From contig JBFWNY010000025.1 of assembly GCA_050250815.1 (NCBI GenBank), positions 1 through 59,248 of the forward strand: a stretch of DNA of 59,248 nucleotides, written 5' to 3'. The first letter of the stretch is position 1, and each line of letters starts with the position of its first letter. Shown in pieces: positions 26,254-34,559 of the stretch. A program made the position numbers and the translations under genes. This DNA is from JAEUMD01 sp050250815. GTDB lineage: Bacteria; Pseudomonadota; Alphaproteobacteria; Rhizobiales; Hyphomicrobiaceae. The notes under the pieces were generated by a model. The model was not told the DNA's origin and made no database searches. It was given only the letters and a program-made list of their open reading frames with translations.

Positions 26254-26286
26254 TGTCATCCTCGGGCTTGTCCCCAGGACCCATCG
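26254..26286 (-). repeat. Left copy of a 33-bp intergenic repeat flanking the TIR gene
   Basis: Read on the minus strand, this 33-bp stretch (starting CGATGGGTCCTGGGG and ending GAGGATGACA) matches 27958-27990 read on the plus strand at 31 of 33 positions. The two copies therefore form an inverted pair around the TIR gene. Similar repeats, which translate as VLGTSPRMT, occur between genes in many Hyphomicrobiales, so the element itself is probably a dispersed intergenic repeat. Confidence 0.85.
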
Positions 26287-26413
26287 CGCCGTGCGCGCCA
26301 AACGTCGAATTTGACCCGTTGCGGAATAGAATTTTGCAAGTCATTCAGATGACTGCATCTGTAGATCGATTGCGCGATGGCTGCCAGCATGTCTCGGCAC
26401 AAGCGAGGCTTGA

Positions 26414-27832
26414 TCATCCTTGGACGTCGCCTCGATCACTTGCGTCGAGCAATCGCGCATCGCGATGAAAACGATTGAGGTCGGGCCCGAGGGCACTGTA
26501 AGAACTTTTAGCCTCCTCGTATGCCTCCAGCATCGCGTTGTACTCGGCCCAACTCGGGCCATCCCCTCCACGGGCTTTCAACTCCAGTCCAGCACAAATC
26601 CCCTCAAGACTGCGAACAGCAGATCGCAACCGTTCCGCGTAGATTGAGGCAATCAAGAATTCGCGCTTGTCTCGATGTTTGGCGGCGGCGTCCAGAAATG
26701 CCAATTCGTGCCCGATCGCTGCAAGAGTTGCCCGGTGTCTACCGAATGGAATTTTGGACATTTCGACTGAGCGCCTTACACTTTTTCTGAAAATCTCCTC
26801 GTCAATCTCTACGAAGCGCCTCAATGCTTCATTGAGCCGTATCGCAAGCTCCATGGCGCCAATCGTCTTCGTTCCTCTCTCTTGCCCACCGATTGCAAGT
26901 CCGCCAATGGGCCGCGCGTGTTGTGGTGTTGTCATCCATTGCCGACTCAACCGTTCAGTTATCTGCTTTCTGATCTCCGCAACAAGTTCAGCCACGTCGC
27001 GCTCGAAACGCTCGTGACTGATTGTATGAGTCTGGTGCGCGAACAAGTTGCGCATCGCCGAAGGGAGTTCATCTGTCCTTGGGACTCTGGCCGAACGTCC
27101 GTCGCGACTGAGCAGTACTGGAATTATGACCACGTCTCGTTCAAGAGCGGCCTCGACTTCCATTCTCACGTAGTCAGGTGCGCCGTCATTGAGTCGACGG
27201 TTCAGCTGGTGCAGCCATTGCGTACCAACAATCGGAATGAATACGTCGCTTTCACGGAGACATTGGCGCAAGACATCCTCAAATCGGTCGCCCGCCGAGA
27301 TCGACTGCACGTCAAAGAAGACATTGTTATCGCCAAAATACTTCTTCAGCACTCCAAAAATGCTGCGGGCATCCCCAGCGGAGTCTTCTCGTCGATAGCT
27401 CAGAAATAACTTTGGTGCGCTCTGTTGGCCAGCTTCGATGATCTCTTTCGGGACGAGGTCTTCGTTAATTGATCGCCACAACGCCGCATCAATTTTGTCG
27501 AATCGTCCTCGCGCAATCCGACCCTGATTCATTGCGAGCCAAGCCATTGCCCAAGTCTCAACGAGTGCCGGCCCACACCACCTCGGATCGGAAAATGAGC
27601 GCGCGCCATACGATACCGCACTTTGACGCTCTCGTTGAGCTTCCTCCGCGATATGCTTCATCGCCAAATGGAAGACACTTCCTCCCTTCGCGCCGGCATT
27701 GTTCACCAGTCTCATCTTGTCGGTCACATGCGCTAGTACCTGCCTCCGACTGCCTGCGGGCATCCGGCGAACAATCTCGAGGAGACGGCGTGTTTCCTTG
27801 TCCATGTACCGACCGGCCAGCCAACCGAGCAT
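26414..27832 (-). CDS. TIR-domain protein, possible NAD-consuming effector
   Basis: The 472-residue protein has an N-terminal helical region (1-138) that I do not recognise, a bacterial TIR domain (about 140-290) and a C-terminal helical region (320-450). The TIR part starts KLFLSYRREDSAGDA (residues 141-155), continues ISAGDRFEDVLRQCLRESD, and has E225 in DYVRMEVEAAL, at the place of the catalytic Glu of TIR NADases such as SARM1. By analogy it may cleave NAD(P) or make a cyclic signal, in phage defence or cell signalling. No membrane segment is seen. The ATG at 27832 has a perfect SD (GGAGGG, seven bases). The gene is isolated, visibly less GC-rich than its neighbours, and bracketed by an inverted repeat pair. 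Confidence 0.87.
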   Translation of the reverse strand: MLGWLAGRYMDKETRRLLEIVRRMPAGSRRQVLAHVTDKMRLVNNAGAKGGSVFHLAMKHIAEEAQRERQSAVSYGARSFSDPRWCGPALVETWAMAWLAMNQGRIARGRFDKIDAALWRSINEDLVPKEIIEAGQQSAPKLFLSYRREDSAGDARSIFGVLKKYFGDNNVFFDVQSISAGDRFEDVLRQCLRESDVFIPIVGTQWLHQLNRRLNDGAPDYVRMEVEAALERDVVIIPVLLSRDGRSARVPRTDELPSAMRNLFAHQTHTISHERFERDVAELVAEIRKQITERLSRQWMTTPQHARPIGGLAIGGQERGTKTIGAMELAIRLNEALRRFVEIDEEIFRKSVRRSVEMSKIPFGRHRATLAAIGHELAFLDAAAKHRDKREFLIASIYAERLRSAVRSLEGICAGLELKARGGDGPSWAEYNAMLEAYEEAKSSYSALGPDLNRFHRDARLLDASDRGDVQG

Positions 27833-28185
27833 TAATCACCCTCCGCAGCGTCCTAGCCCTGATCCTACTTCACGTGATTATCGCGTCCAGGCACGAGCGT
27901 TGGGAATATGTAGCGACGACAGCTCCTGGCCCATCGCGAGCGATGGAGGCTGCAGCACGATGGGTCCTCGGGACAAGCGCGAGGATGACAATCGTGGGGC
28001 CGGGCAATGTCCGCTCGGGTCACAAGCCGTCGAATTCATGCCCTCAACGTCCCGCAGCAGGAACAATTCCTGATGAGCGGAACCTGGTCTAGCGGCGGAC
28101 TCCGAGGCGGCGACGGTGTTCTCATGCCAGTTCTGCAACAAATTCGGATCCAAAGCGGTCGCATGCCGGAACCGTTAGCGCAGCG
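27833..28185. other. 353-bp gap upstream of the TIR gene, holding the right-hand repeat
   Basis: This gap lies between the TIR start and the stop of the DUF900 gene. It contains the TIR promoter region and the 33-bp repeat at 27958-27990. A small local inverted repeat (CCATCGC gag GCGATGG) precedes the repeat. Short open frames exist on both strands but none has a ribosome binding site or family resemblance. Confidence 0.6.
27958..27990 (+). repeat. Right copy of the 33-bp intergenic repeat flanking the TIR gene
   Basis: CGATGGGTCCTCGGG ... GAGGATGACA on the plus strand, matching the reverse complement of 26254-26286 with two mismatches. The two copies are about 1.7 kb apart, in opposite orientation, with only the TIR gene between them. 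Confidence 0.85.
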
Positions 28186-29610
28186 TCATGCGATCGGGTT
28201 CTGACGTCCTGTCAGTGCGGCCCAGACCTGCTCAAGCGTACTCTCCTTGCGGACGCGCCAGAACCGCGTGCCATGCGCGGACGAAAGCGCCGCGAGTGTC
28301 ACGGTGCGCTGACCGGCGGGCGAGCGGCCGGTAATGAGGTGGCAGATGTCCGAGATTACCGACTGGGCGTTGCCGTAGTAGCTGTGACCGAGAACGTCGG
28401 TGTCGACGTCGCTCGCGTCCACCACCTCGACCTTTTCGGGGAATTTCGTCAGTGCAGCGAAGTCGCCCGCGCGCGGATAGCCGTGCACGCCTTTCGACGT
28501 GGCGAGCGCGGTGTCCTTGGTCGATGCATAGAGCGTCACGCGCGAGTTCATCGCGGTGATGCGCGGTGCGATCTGGTCGACGAAGACATCGGCGTCGATG
28601 TCGGGTGCGGTCAGAACGACCTCGCCAATGATCGACTTCTCCGCGGGCGTCAGCACCCAGTAGAGTTCCATCAGCGCGTCGGTGACGATGCGGTTGCCCA
28701 TGCTGTGCGCGATGAGGTGTACGGTCTTGGCGCCTGACTCGCGCACCACGTCGAGAAGGAACGAGCGGAAGTGCTCCGTCGCCCAGCGGGCGTTGTTCTC
28801 AGATTCCGTGTAGGCGTTGAGATTGGTTGCGCCCATGCTCGATGTCGGCCAGTCGAAGAAGATCGGCGCACCGCGGAACTTCATGTCGAATGCCATCTGC
28901 GCGGTGCGGCGCGCCGCGTCCTCGAACGATGTCGAAAAGCCGTGAACGAAGACGAAGACGCTTTTCTCGTCCTTCATCGCCTTGGCGAGGTTGCCCAGGA
29001 ACGTCGTCCGGTCGCTCGTCTTGAGGCTGAGTAGCATCACGTGCTGGCCGGGCTGCTCGGAACGGAACCAGCCCGGTGCCTCCAGCTCTCCGATTTTGTG
29101 AAGCTTCGGGATGGCAACTTCGCAGGCGCCATACGTGATGCGTGAGCTGCCCGGCGGCGGCCGGGCGCGCTCGTCCAAGAAGCGATCCTTGATCGATTGG
29201 GAGCTGCCGGCGTCCTTGCGATCCGTGCCGAAGTGCACGGTGACGACGTAATGGTCGCTGCGCTCCGCTCCGATCGGGACCGGTGCTTCCAAGGTCGGCG
29301 CAGGGGCCTCAGCACGTTCGGCGCGGGCCGGCTGCATGTCGCGCATCGGTGCGGGAACACGGATTTCTTCCACGCGGCGTGGGGGTGCCAAGGGCTCGAA
29401 TTCGGGTGCGGCCGACTCAGATGCCGGGGCCGGAGTGGCGGAGGGTGGTGCGGCCTGTGGCTTGGCTGGCGGAGCCTCGGCGCGCGCCGGCGGCTCTCTG
29501 TTCGATTGGCCCCTGATCAGAACGAACAGGAGCAGGGCCACGAAGCACAAACCGACGACGACCAATGCCGTCTGGTTGCCGTAGGCGAAATCGATGAGAC
29601 TCGTGAACAT
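28186..29610 (-). CDS. Membrane-anchored alpha/beta hydrolase, DUF900 family
   Basis: The 474-residue protein has an N-terminal membrane anchor (TALVVVGLCFVALLLFVLI, residues 14-32), a Pro/Ala-rich linker to about residue 115, and a DUF900 alpha/beta-hydrolase domain. The nucleophile elbow is AHSMGNR; VFVFVHGFSTSFEDA is the oxyanion-hole region. A conserved entry motif, VVTVHFGTDR, precedes it. The anchor and linker suggest a periplasm-facing esterase or lipase; the substrate is unknown. The ATG at 29610 follows GGAG; the frame stays open another 770 bp upstream across the DUF4399 gene, but that part is a shadow. It begins 234 bp after the DUF4399 gene. Confidence 0.88.
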   Translation of the reverse strand: MFTSLIDFAYGNQTALVVVGLCFVALLLFVLIRGQSNREPPARAEAPPAKPQAAPPSATPAPASESAAPEFEPLAPPRRVEEIRVPAPMRDMQPARAERAEAPAPTLEAPVPIGAERSDHYVVTVHFGTDRKDAGSSQSIKDRFLDERARPPPGSSRITYGACEVAIPKLHKIGELEAPGWFRSEQPGQHVMLLSLKTSDRTTFLGNLAKAMKDEKSVFVFVHGFSTSFEDAARRTAQMAFDMKFRGAPIFFDWPTSSMGATNLNAYTESENNARWATEHFRSFLLDVVRESGAKTVHLIAHSMGNRIVTDALMELYWVLTPAEKSIIGEVVLTAPDIDADVFVDQIAPRITAMNSRVTLYASTKDTALATSKGVHGYPRAGDFAALTKFPEKVEVVDASDVDTDVLGHSYYGNAQSVISDICHLITGRSPAGQRTVTLAALSSAHGTRFWRVRKESTLEQVWAALTGRQNPIA

Positions 29611-29843
29611 CACGACTCCAAACTCTGGACTTCGAGACCAAGCGGCCGGCAATATCCAGCCGGAGCCTAACAGATTAGATGAAAGGCACCCGAGCGGGTG
29701 TGGTGTCGCTGCCACGCAGGAAGAGTGTTCGCCCATGAGCACGACGGGAGCGTGACGCCAGGGTCGAATGAGACAGCACCCGATCGCGGGGCGCCGCAGG
29801 CGAATGGCGCCTGCGATACCTTCGAGCATGCCGGGTAGCGGTG

Positions 29844-30272
29844 CTATTTCACGGTGATGGTGATCTTCTCGCTCATCACCGGAGGCTTGTGCGGGATGTG
29901 GTTGTGATCGCCGAGCAGCAGCTGCAACGTGTGCTTGCCCGGGGGCAGCGTGACGGACGTTTCGGTTTGTCCGCCGCCGAAATGCTTGTGGTTGTCGTCG
30001 GCGGGAAGGGCGTTGTCGATATCGACCTTGTCGAGGTCGATGAGCAGGTGGTGGTGTCCCGTCTTCGCCTTTTCGACGCCTGCCGGAGCAACGCCCATGC
30101 CGACGAGACCGAACTTGACCAACACCGGACTTGCAACCTCGGCCCCGTCCTTGGGTTCGATGAAGTAGACCTTGGCGCCGTCGGGCGCTGGCGACTGCGC
30201 CATCGCGGCGGTGGCAAGTGCGCCGACGACAAGAGAGGCAACGAGCATTGCTAGGGGTTTGCGGACCGGCAT
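29844..30272 (-). CDS. Exported DUF4399 protein
   Basis: The 142-residue precursor has a signal peptide of about 25 residues ending AMAQS. The mature domain contains KVYFIEPKDGAEV, KFGLVGMGVAPAG, GHHHLLID and KHFGGGQTETSVTLPPGKHT, then LGDHNHIPH, characteristic of DUF4399. The many His residues suggest metal binding, but this is not established for the family. The ATG at 30272 follows AAGGAG eight bases upstream. It is probably a stand-alone periplasmic protein. Confidence 0.9.
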   Translation of the reverse strand: MPVRKPLAMLVASLVVGALATAAMAQSPAPDGAKVYFIEPKDGAEVASPVLVKFGLVGMGVAPAGVEKAKTGHHHLLIDLDKVDIDNALPADDNHKHFGGGQTETSVTLPPGKHTLQLLLGDHNHIPHKPPVMSEKITITVK

Positions 30273-30419
30273 TGAAATCGCTCCTTGGGGCCAATTGGTT
30301 GGTCGGGACAAACAGGCCAAGTGAAGATAAACCGGGTATGGGCGCGGCGCTAAGGGCCTGTGCCAACCTCTCTCTATCCACCGTCTCACTAAATCGTGTT
30401 CGGAGCGCTTCCCCACATC

Positions 30420-31157
30420 ATGCGTCAGAGACTGGACAATGCGCTGGTGGCGCTCGGTCTCGTGCAGTCGCGTGCGCGTGCGGCCGACCTCATCGCGCGC
30501 GGGGCCGTCCGGATCGATGGGATTGTGGCTGGTAAGGCGGGTCAGCTCGTGAGCTCCTCGGCGGTCCTCGACGTTGATCGGGCGGCCAATGCCTACGTCG
30601 CGCGCAGCGGCGCCAAGCTTGAGGCGGCCCTCACCGCGTTCGGATTCGAGCCGGCTGGCCGTGTGGCGCTGGATGTGGGCGCCTCGACGGGCGGGTTCAC
30701 GCAGGTGCTGCTGCAGGGCGGAGCCTCGTGCATCTATGCGGTCGATGTCGGCCACGGGCAGCTTGCGCCGGTGCTGCGCGACGATCCGCGCGTGGTTAAC
30801 CTCGAACGTTGCGATGCGCGTGGGCTGACCGAAGCGCAGGTGCCGCGTCCCGTTTCAGCAGTGGTGGCCGACGTCAGCTTCATCTCGCTCACGGCGGTTC
30901 TGGGTGCTGCTCTGCGGCTTGCGGCTCCCGATGCCTGGCTGGTGGCGCTCGTCAAGCCGCAGTTCGAGCTTGGTCGAGGTGTCGTCGGCAAGGGTGGCAT
31001 CGTGCGGGCGCCCGAGGCACGCGAAAGAGCTGTCACGGCCGTTAGCGCGTGGCTCACGACGCAGGGCTGGCGCGTCGTGGGCGATTTACCTTCACCGTTG
31101 CCGGGCAAGGACGGCAACGTCGAGCACCTGATCGGGAGCGTCAGGAATGCCGGCTGA
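30420..31157 (+). CDS. tlyA: TlyA-family rRNA (cytidine-2'-O)-methyltransferase
   Basis: The 245-residue protein has an N-terminal S4 RNA-binding domain (RQRLDNALVALGLVQSRAR) and a FtsJ-like Rossmann methyltransferase domain (ALDVGASTGGFTQVLLQGGA, ADVSFISL, LVKPQFELGRG). TlyA methylates 16S and/or 23S rRNA at a cytidine 2'-OH and in mycobacteria sets capreomycin sensitivity. I take ATG 30420 as start; a GTG at 30396 would add eight residues. The 3' end overlaps the next gene by 11 bp, so the two RNA methyltransferases are one operon. In many relatives dxs precedes tlyA; here it does not. Confidence 0.92.
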   Translation: MRQRLDNALVALGLVQSRARAADLIARGAVRIDGIVAGKAGQLVSSSAVLDVDRAANAYVARSGAKLEAALTAFGFEPAGRVALDVGASTGGFTQVLLQGGASCIYAVDVGHGQLAPVLRDDPRVVNLERCDARGLTEAQVPRPVSAVVADVSFISLTAVLGAALRLAAPDAWLVALVKPQFELGRGVVGKGGIVRAPEARERAVTAVSAWLTTQGWRVVGDLPSPLPGKDGNVEHLIGSVRNAG

Positions 31158-32415
31158 GCTTCGGGATGCATCCGTCGATGTCGTCGAGATTGCGCGTCTC
31201 GGCAGCCAGGGTGACGGGATCGCGACGATCTCCGGGCAGCAGATATTTGTGCCCTTCGCCTTACCGGGAGAACGTGTGCGCATCGCGGGCGATGGCGAGC
31301 GGCGGAGCCTCGTCGACGTGCTCGAGGCCTCTGCCGAGCGCACCGAGCCGATCTGTCCGCACTTCACGAGATGCGGTGGATGCGGGATGCAGCATCTGGC
31401 GCACGCGTCCTACCAGGAGTGGAAGCGCGGGCTTGTTGCCGAGGCGCTTCGGCAGCGCGGGATCGCGTGCGACGTCGCCCCCTTGCACGCCGGTATGCCC
31501 GGCGAGCGGCGACGCGCGGTGTTGTCGGCGGCACGCGTTTCGGGCGGCGGCGATATGCATCTGGGTTTCCACCAGGCGATGAGCCACGACATCGTGCCGC
31601 TGCGTGTCTGTCCGGTGCTGGAGCCCCGGCTCGAAACGCTGCTGGCGCCGCTACGCTCGCTTCTTGCGAGGCTGCCGCACTGGCAGGGCGAGGCGCGCGT
31701 CGTTCTCGTGGCAGCCGACAATGGGATCGATGTCGCGATCGAGACGAGCCAAGCCGGCAGGCTCGGGCCAGAGCGCCGCGCCGAGCTGGCACGGGAGGCG
31801 GCGGCTCTGCCGGGTGTGTTGCGCGTCTCGCTCTCCTCAGACGTGCTCACGCAGAAGGCCGAGCCGGTCGTTGGATGTGGCCGTGCCGAAGTCGTGCCGC
31901 CGCCAGGCGTGTTTCTGCAGGCATCACGGAGTGCCGAGCTGGCGATGGCCGGATTGATCGCTGAAGCGCTGCCGCGCAAGGCGCGCCGCGTAGCAGACCT
32001 CTTCTGCGGCGTGGGCGCATTTTCCTTCGTCCTGGCGGAACGCGCGCACGTGCTCGCGGTGGACAGCGACGCCGTGGCACTTGCCGCCCTGGAAGCCGCC
32101 GTGCGCCGGGCAACGAAACTGAAGCCGATCGAGACGCGGGCACGCGACCTGTTCCGCGAGCCGCTGTCCCGCAAGGAGCTTGAAGGCTTCGATGCTGTGG
32201 TGCTCGATCCGCCGCGTGCGGGGTGCCGTGCGCAGGCCGAAATGCTCGCGCGGTCAGCGGTTCCTGTTATCGTTGCGGTTTCGTGCAACCCGGCCACGCT
32301 GGCGCGTGATCTGCGCATCCTGATCGACGCCGGCTATGCGCTGCAACGTGTCACGCCGATCGATCAGTTCGTGTTCTCAGAGCACGTCGAGGCGGTTGCC
32401 GTGCTGTCGCGCTGA
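31147..32415 (+). CDS. Class I SAM-dependent RNA (uracil-5) methyltransferase, TrmA/RlmD-like
   Basis: The 422-residue enzyme has an N-terminal TRAM-like beta domain (GDGIATISGQQIFVPFALPG), a [4Fe-4S] cluster site (CPHFTRCGGCGMQH), the SAM loop DLFCGVGAFSFVLA, the DPPRAG motif and the catalytic Cys in VAVSCNPATLARDL, then the general base in EHVEAVAVL. It should make 5-methyluridine in rRNA or tRNA; which target cannot be told from sequence, so I give no symbol. It overlaps tlyA by 11 bp. Confidence 0.92.
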   Translation: MPAELRDASVDVVEIARLGSQGDGIATISGQQIFVPFALPGERVRIAGDGERRSLVDVLEASAERTEPICPHFTRCGGCGMQHLAHASYQEWKRGLVAEALRQRGIACDVAPLHAGMPGERRRAVLSAARVSGGGDMHLGFHQAMSHDIVPLRVCPVLEPRLETLLAPLRSLLARLPHWQGEARVVLVAADNGIDVAIETSQAGRLGPERRAELAREAAALPGVLRVSLSSDVLTQKAEPVVGCGRAEVVPPPGVFLQASRSAELAMAGLIAEALPRKARRVADLFCGVGAFSFVLAERAHVLAVDSDAVALAALEAAVRRATKLKPIETRARDLFREPLSRKELEGFDAVVLDPPRAGCRAQAEMLARSAVPVIVAVSCNPATLARDLRILIDAGYALQRVTPIDQFVFSEHVEAVAVLSR

Positions 32416-32439
32416 CCGGCCGACGCCCGGCCGGGTGCG

Positions 32440-33603
32440 CTATCCCGCATCCGGTGTGGCTTCCGCAGCACCTTCCGTCCCGCTCCCCTGATAGCGCAGT
32501 GCGGGATCCTCGATCGCACTTGCATTCATCTCGCGCACCTTTGCGGCCTCGTCATCGTAGAGGAACGGTAGAAAGGCGAACCGCCTTCCGCGCGTGACCT
32601 TTGAAACCGAATGCAACAGGGAGCAGGAGAAGACGACGGCACCACCCGTTGGAGCCTTGAAGCTCCGCGGCCCATACTCTGGAAAGCTGACCTCGCCGCC
32701 GTCGAAGTCGTCGTTGAGGTTGACGGACACGGCAAAGCGCCGATGCGCGGTGCCCTTCGTCGTGTTGTCGCGATGCGGGCGGAAGTGACCGCCGTCTTCG
32801 GCGGAGTAGCACGACACGATGTAGCGCTCCATGCGTGTCACCTTGAACTGGTGGGCGCGTTGGATCATGGGCGTCACCCGCCTCACGAAACGATCCTGCG
32901 TGGCGCTTATGACATTCGGGTCGGCGATCACATAGTCCCTGCGCCGCTTGTGGCCGTAATCGTGCGCAGTGACGGTTTTGCCATCCACCTCGCGCATGAA
33001 CCCCGACTCCATGCCGCCGTGCTCCTCGTAGCGGCCGATCAGATCGCGGCACAGTTCCGGCTCGAAGACGTTGGGCAGCACAAGGATCGGCGCCTGCACC
33101 TCGAACCCCGCCGTGTGGCCGGGCGGGGGCAAGGTCTCGATCAATTGCGCCACCTGATCGACATCGCTGCGGTCCCTGGCGAACGGGACGACCGCGATGA
33201 TGCGCAGGGTCGGATCGAGGACGACCCAGAAGCGGCGCAGGAGGTTCGCATCGATCGCGCCAGCCACGTCTTTGGGGATCGCGCCGTAGAGGCGGCTCAC
33301 CTTGCAGTCGAAATCCCAGATCAGGCGGTGGCCAGGATAATGATCCGCGGCGCGCTTTTCGCTCTCGTCCCTGGAGTCGACGCTGACGCCGAAGAAGCAG
33401 CCCTGCTTGTCGTCGAAGAAGCCCTCCCTTTCACGCATGGCGCGCATCGCGGCCTGGGCGTGCGGGTCCGCAGCGGACGCAAAGAAGCAAAGTACGACGT
33501 AGCGACCGGCCGCCACGTCGAAGTTGTAATTGGGGTTGGAGAATGACCGTTGCTTGAACCAGGGTGCCGGGTCGCCGGGTGTCAGGCTCGCATACTGGGC
33601 CAT
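32440..33603 (-). CDS. Peroxiredoxin-like/2OG-Fe(II) oxygenase fusion
   Basis: Residues 5-160 of 387 have a thioredoxin/AhpC-TSA fold (LTPGDPAPWFKQRSF, FFGVSVDSRDESEKRAADH, FDCKVSRLYGAIP). Residues 170-350 form a prolyl-4-hydroxylase-type 2OG-Fe(II) oxygenase with metal ligands H277 and D279 (HFRPHRDN), H331 (LLHSVSKV) and the 2OG-binding Arg340/341. The peroxiredoxin part lacks its peroxidatic Cys: the expected position is within FFASAADPHAQ. The oxygenase part looks active; the substrate is unknown, and a role in oxidative stress or iron-linked hydroxylation is inference. It is convergent with the RNA methyltransferase, 24 bp apart. Confidence 0.9.
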   Translation of the reverse strand: MAQYASLTPGDPAPWFKQRSFSNPNYNFDVAAGRYVVLCFFASAADPHAQAAMRAMREREGFFDDKQGCFFGVSVDSRDESEKRAADHYPGHRLIWDFDCKVSRLYGAIPKDVAGAIDANLLRRFWVVLDPTLRIIAVVPFARDRSDVDQVAQLIETLPPPGHTAGFEVQAPILVLPNVFEPELCRDLIGRYEEHGGMESGFMREVDGKTVTAHDYGHKRRRDYVIADPNVISATQDRFVRRVTPMIQRAHQFKVTRMERYIVSCYSAEDGGHFRPHRDNTTKGTAHRRFAVSVNLNDDFDGGEVSFPEYGPRSFKAPTGGAVVFSCSLLHSVSKVTRGRRFAFLPFLYDDEAAKVREMNASAIEDPALRYQGSGTEGAAEATPDAG

Positions 33604-33734
33604 GTTCGTGCTCTCCGAGGGCGACGTCGTCGCAATCCGCTTACGATAGCCGGGGCACTCCGTAGATCAACTGACTTGAATCTCACTGGCCGGGGTGGAA
33701 TGCCCGAGCTTCCGTAGCGGGTGTAGTCTCACCC

Positions 33735-34454
33735 TCAAGAATTGGCCTGGTGCCCCGAGAGCAGCCGCTCGACATAGGCGGGGACAACGACGGTTGCCGG
33801 GCCGTGGTGGTGCTCTTCGAAAAGCGAGGCACCCTCCGAGGGCTCCAGGTTCAGTTCCACGGTATGTGCGCCTGCCTCACGCGCGCCGGCCACAAACCCG
33901 GCCGCCGGGTAGACGTTGCCACTGGTGCCGATCGAGATGAACAGGTCGGCGGCTGCGAGCGCCTCGTAAATGCGCTCCATCTGATAGGGTGTCTCGCCAA
34001 ACCAGACGACGTCGGGACGCATGCCACCGGATTGGCCGCACGACGGACATGCAAGGTCCGTCGAAAGGTCGTCGCACCAGGGCCTGCTGTCGCCACAACC
34101 CGCGCACAGCGCCCGGAACAGCTCGCCATGCATGTGGATCAGATTTCTCGAGCCTGCCGCCTCATGCAGATTGTCGATGTTCTGCGTGACGACGAGAACG
34201 GCGCCGGGATATTCGCGCTCCAGCCGCGCCAATGCGTGGTGAGCGGCGTTGGGAGCGACTCCGTTGAGGTCGCGCCGGCGCATGTTGTAGAACTCGTGCA
34301 CGAGGCCCGGATTGCGGGTGAAGCCCTGCGGCGTCGCAACCTCGCGGTAGTCGTAGCGCGCCCAGATGCCGCCGGCATCGCGGAACGTTGCTAGACCCGA
34401 CTCCGCTGACAGGCCGGCGCCACTGAGGATCACGATGCGTCTGGGAGCTGCCAT
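33735..34454 (-). CDS. cobB: NAD-dependent protein deacylase (sirtuin, CobB type)
   Basis: The 239-residue sirtuin has the NAD-binding GAGLSAESGLATFRD, TQNIDNLHEAAGS, the catalytic His in HMHGELF, four zinc cysteines (CAGC and CPSC) and SIGTSGNVYPAAGF. FYNMRRRDL contains the Tyr and Arg that in CobB and SIRT5 recognise succinyl or malonyl groups, so it is a class III deacylase by sequence. It removes acyl groups from lysines using NAD. The ATG at 34454 is chosen because family proteins start just before RRIVILSGAG. Confidence 0.94.
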   Translation of the reverse strand: MAAPRRIVILSGAGLSAESGLATFRDAGGIWARYDYREVATPQGFTRNPGLVHEFYNMRRRDLNGVAPNAAHHALARLEREYPGAVLVVTQNIDNLHEAAGSRNLIHMHGELFRALCAGCGDSRPWCDDLSTDLACPSCGQSGGMRPDVVWFGETPYQMERIYEALAAADLFISIGTSGNVYPAAGFVAGAREAGAHTVELNLEPSEGASLFEEHHHGPATVVVPAYVERLLSGHQANS

Positions 34455-34559
34455 CCAACTGTATCCCTCTGCATTCCGCTCCGGTCCACGATCGAGTGGG
34501 ATAGCGGCTCGGGACCGCGAGGGCAATCGCCTGGAGGCACGCATGAGGGAGAGCGTGGA

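Noticed and set aside
26132..28185. Composite transposon or insertion sequence around the TIR gene
   Set aside because: No transposase or integrase, and I saw no target-site duplication next to the repeats. The repeat resembles intergenic repeats common in Hyphomicrobiales rather than IS ends.
28007..28204. Short frames around 27.9-28.2 kb as possible TIR partner genes
   Set aside because: They overlap the dispersed repeat, lack ribosome binding sites and show no family signal.
29611..30381. N-terminal extension of the DUF900 hydrolase frame across the DUF4399 gene
   Set aside because: The extra 257 codons overlap the well-supported DUF4399 gene on the same strand, in another frame, and read as low-complexity Arg-rich sequence. 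The ATG at 29610 has its own SD and a proper membrane anchor.
31410..32318. Long minus-strand open frame inside the RNA methyltransferase gene, and similar long antisense frames elsewhere
   Set aside because: High GC leaves antisense frames open by chance. The translations are rich in Arg, Ser and Ala with no domains, and each lies entirely within a recognisable gene.
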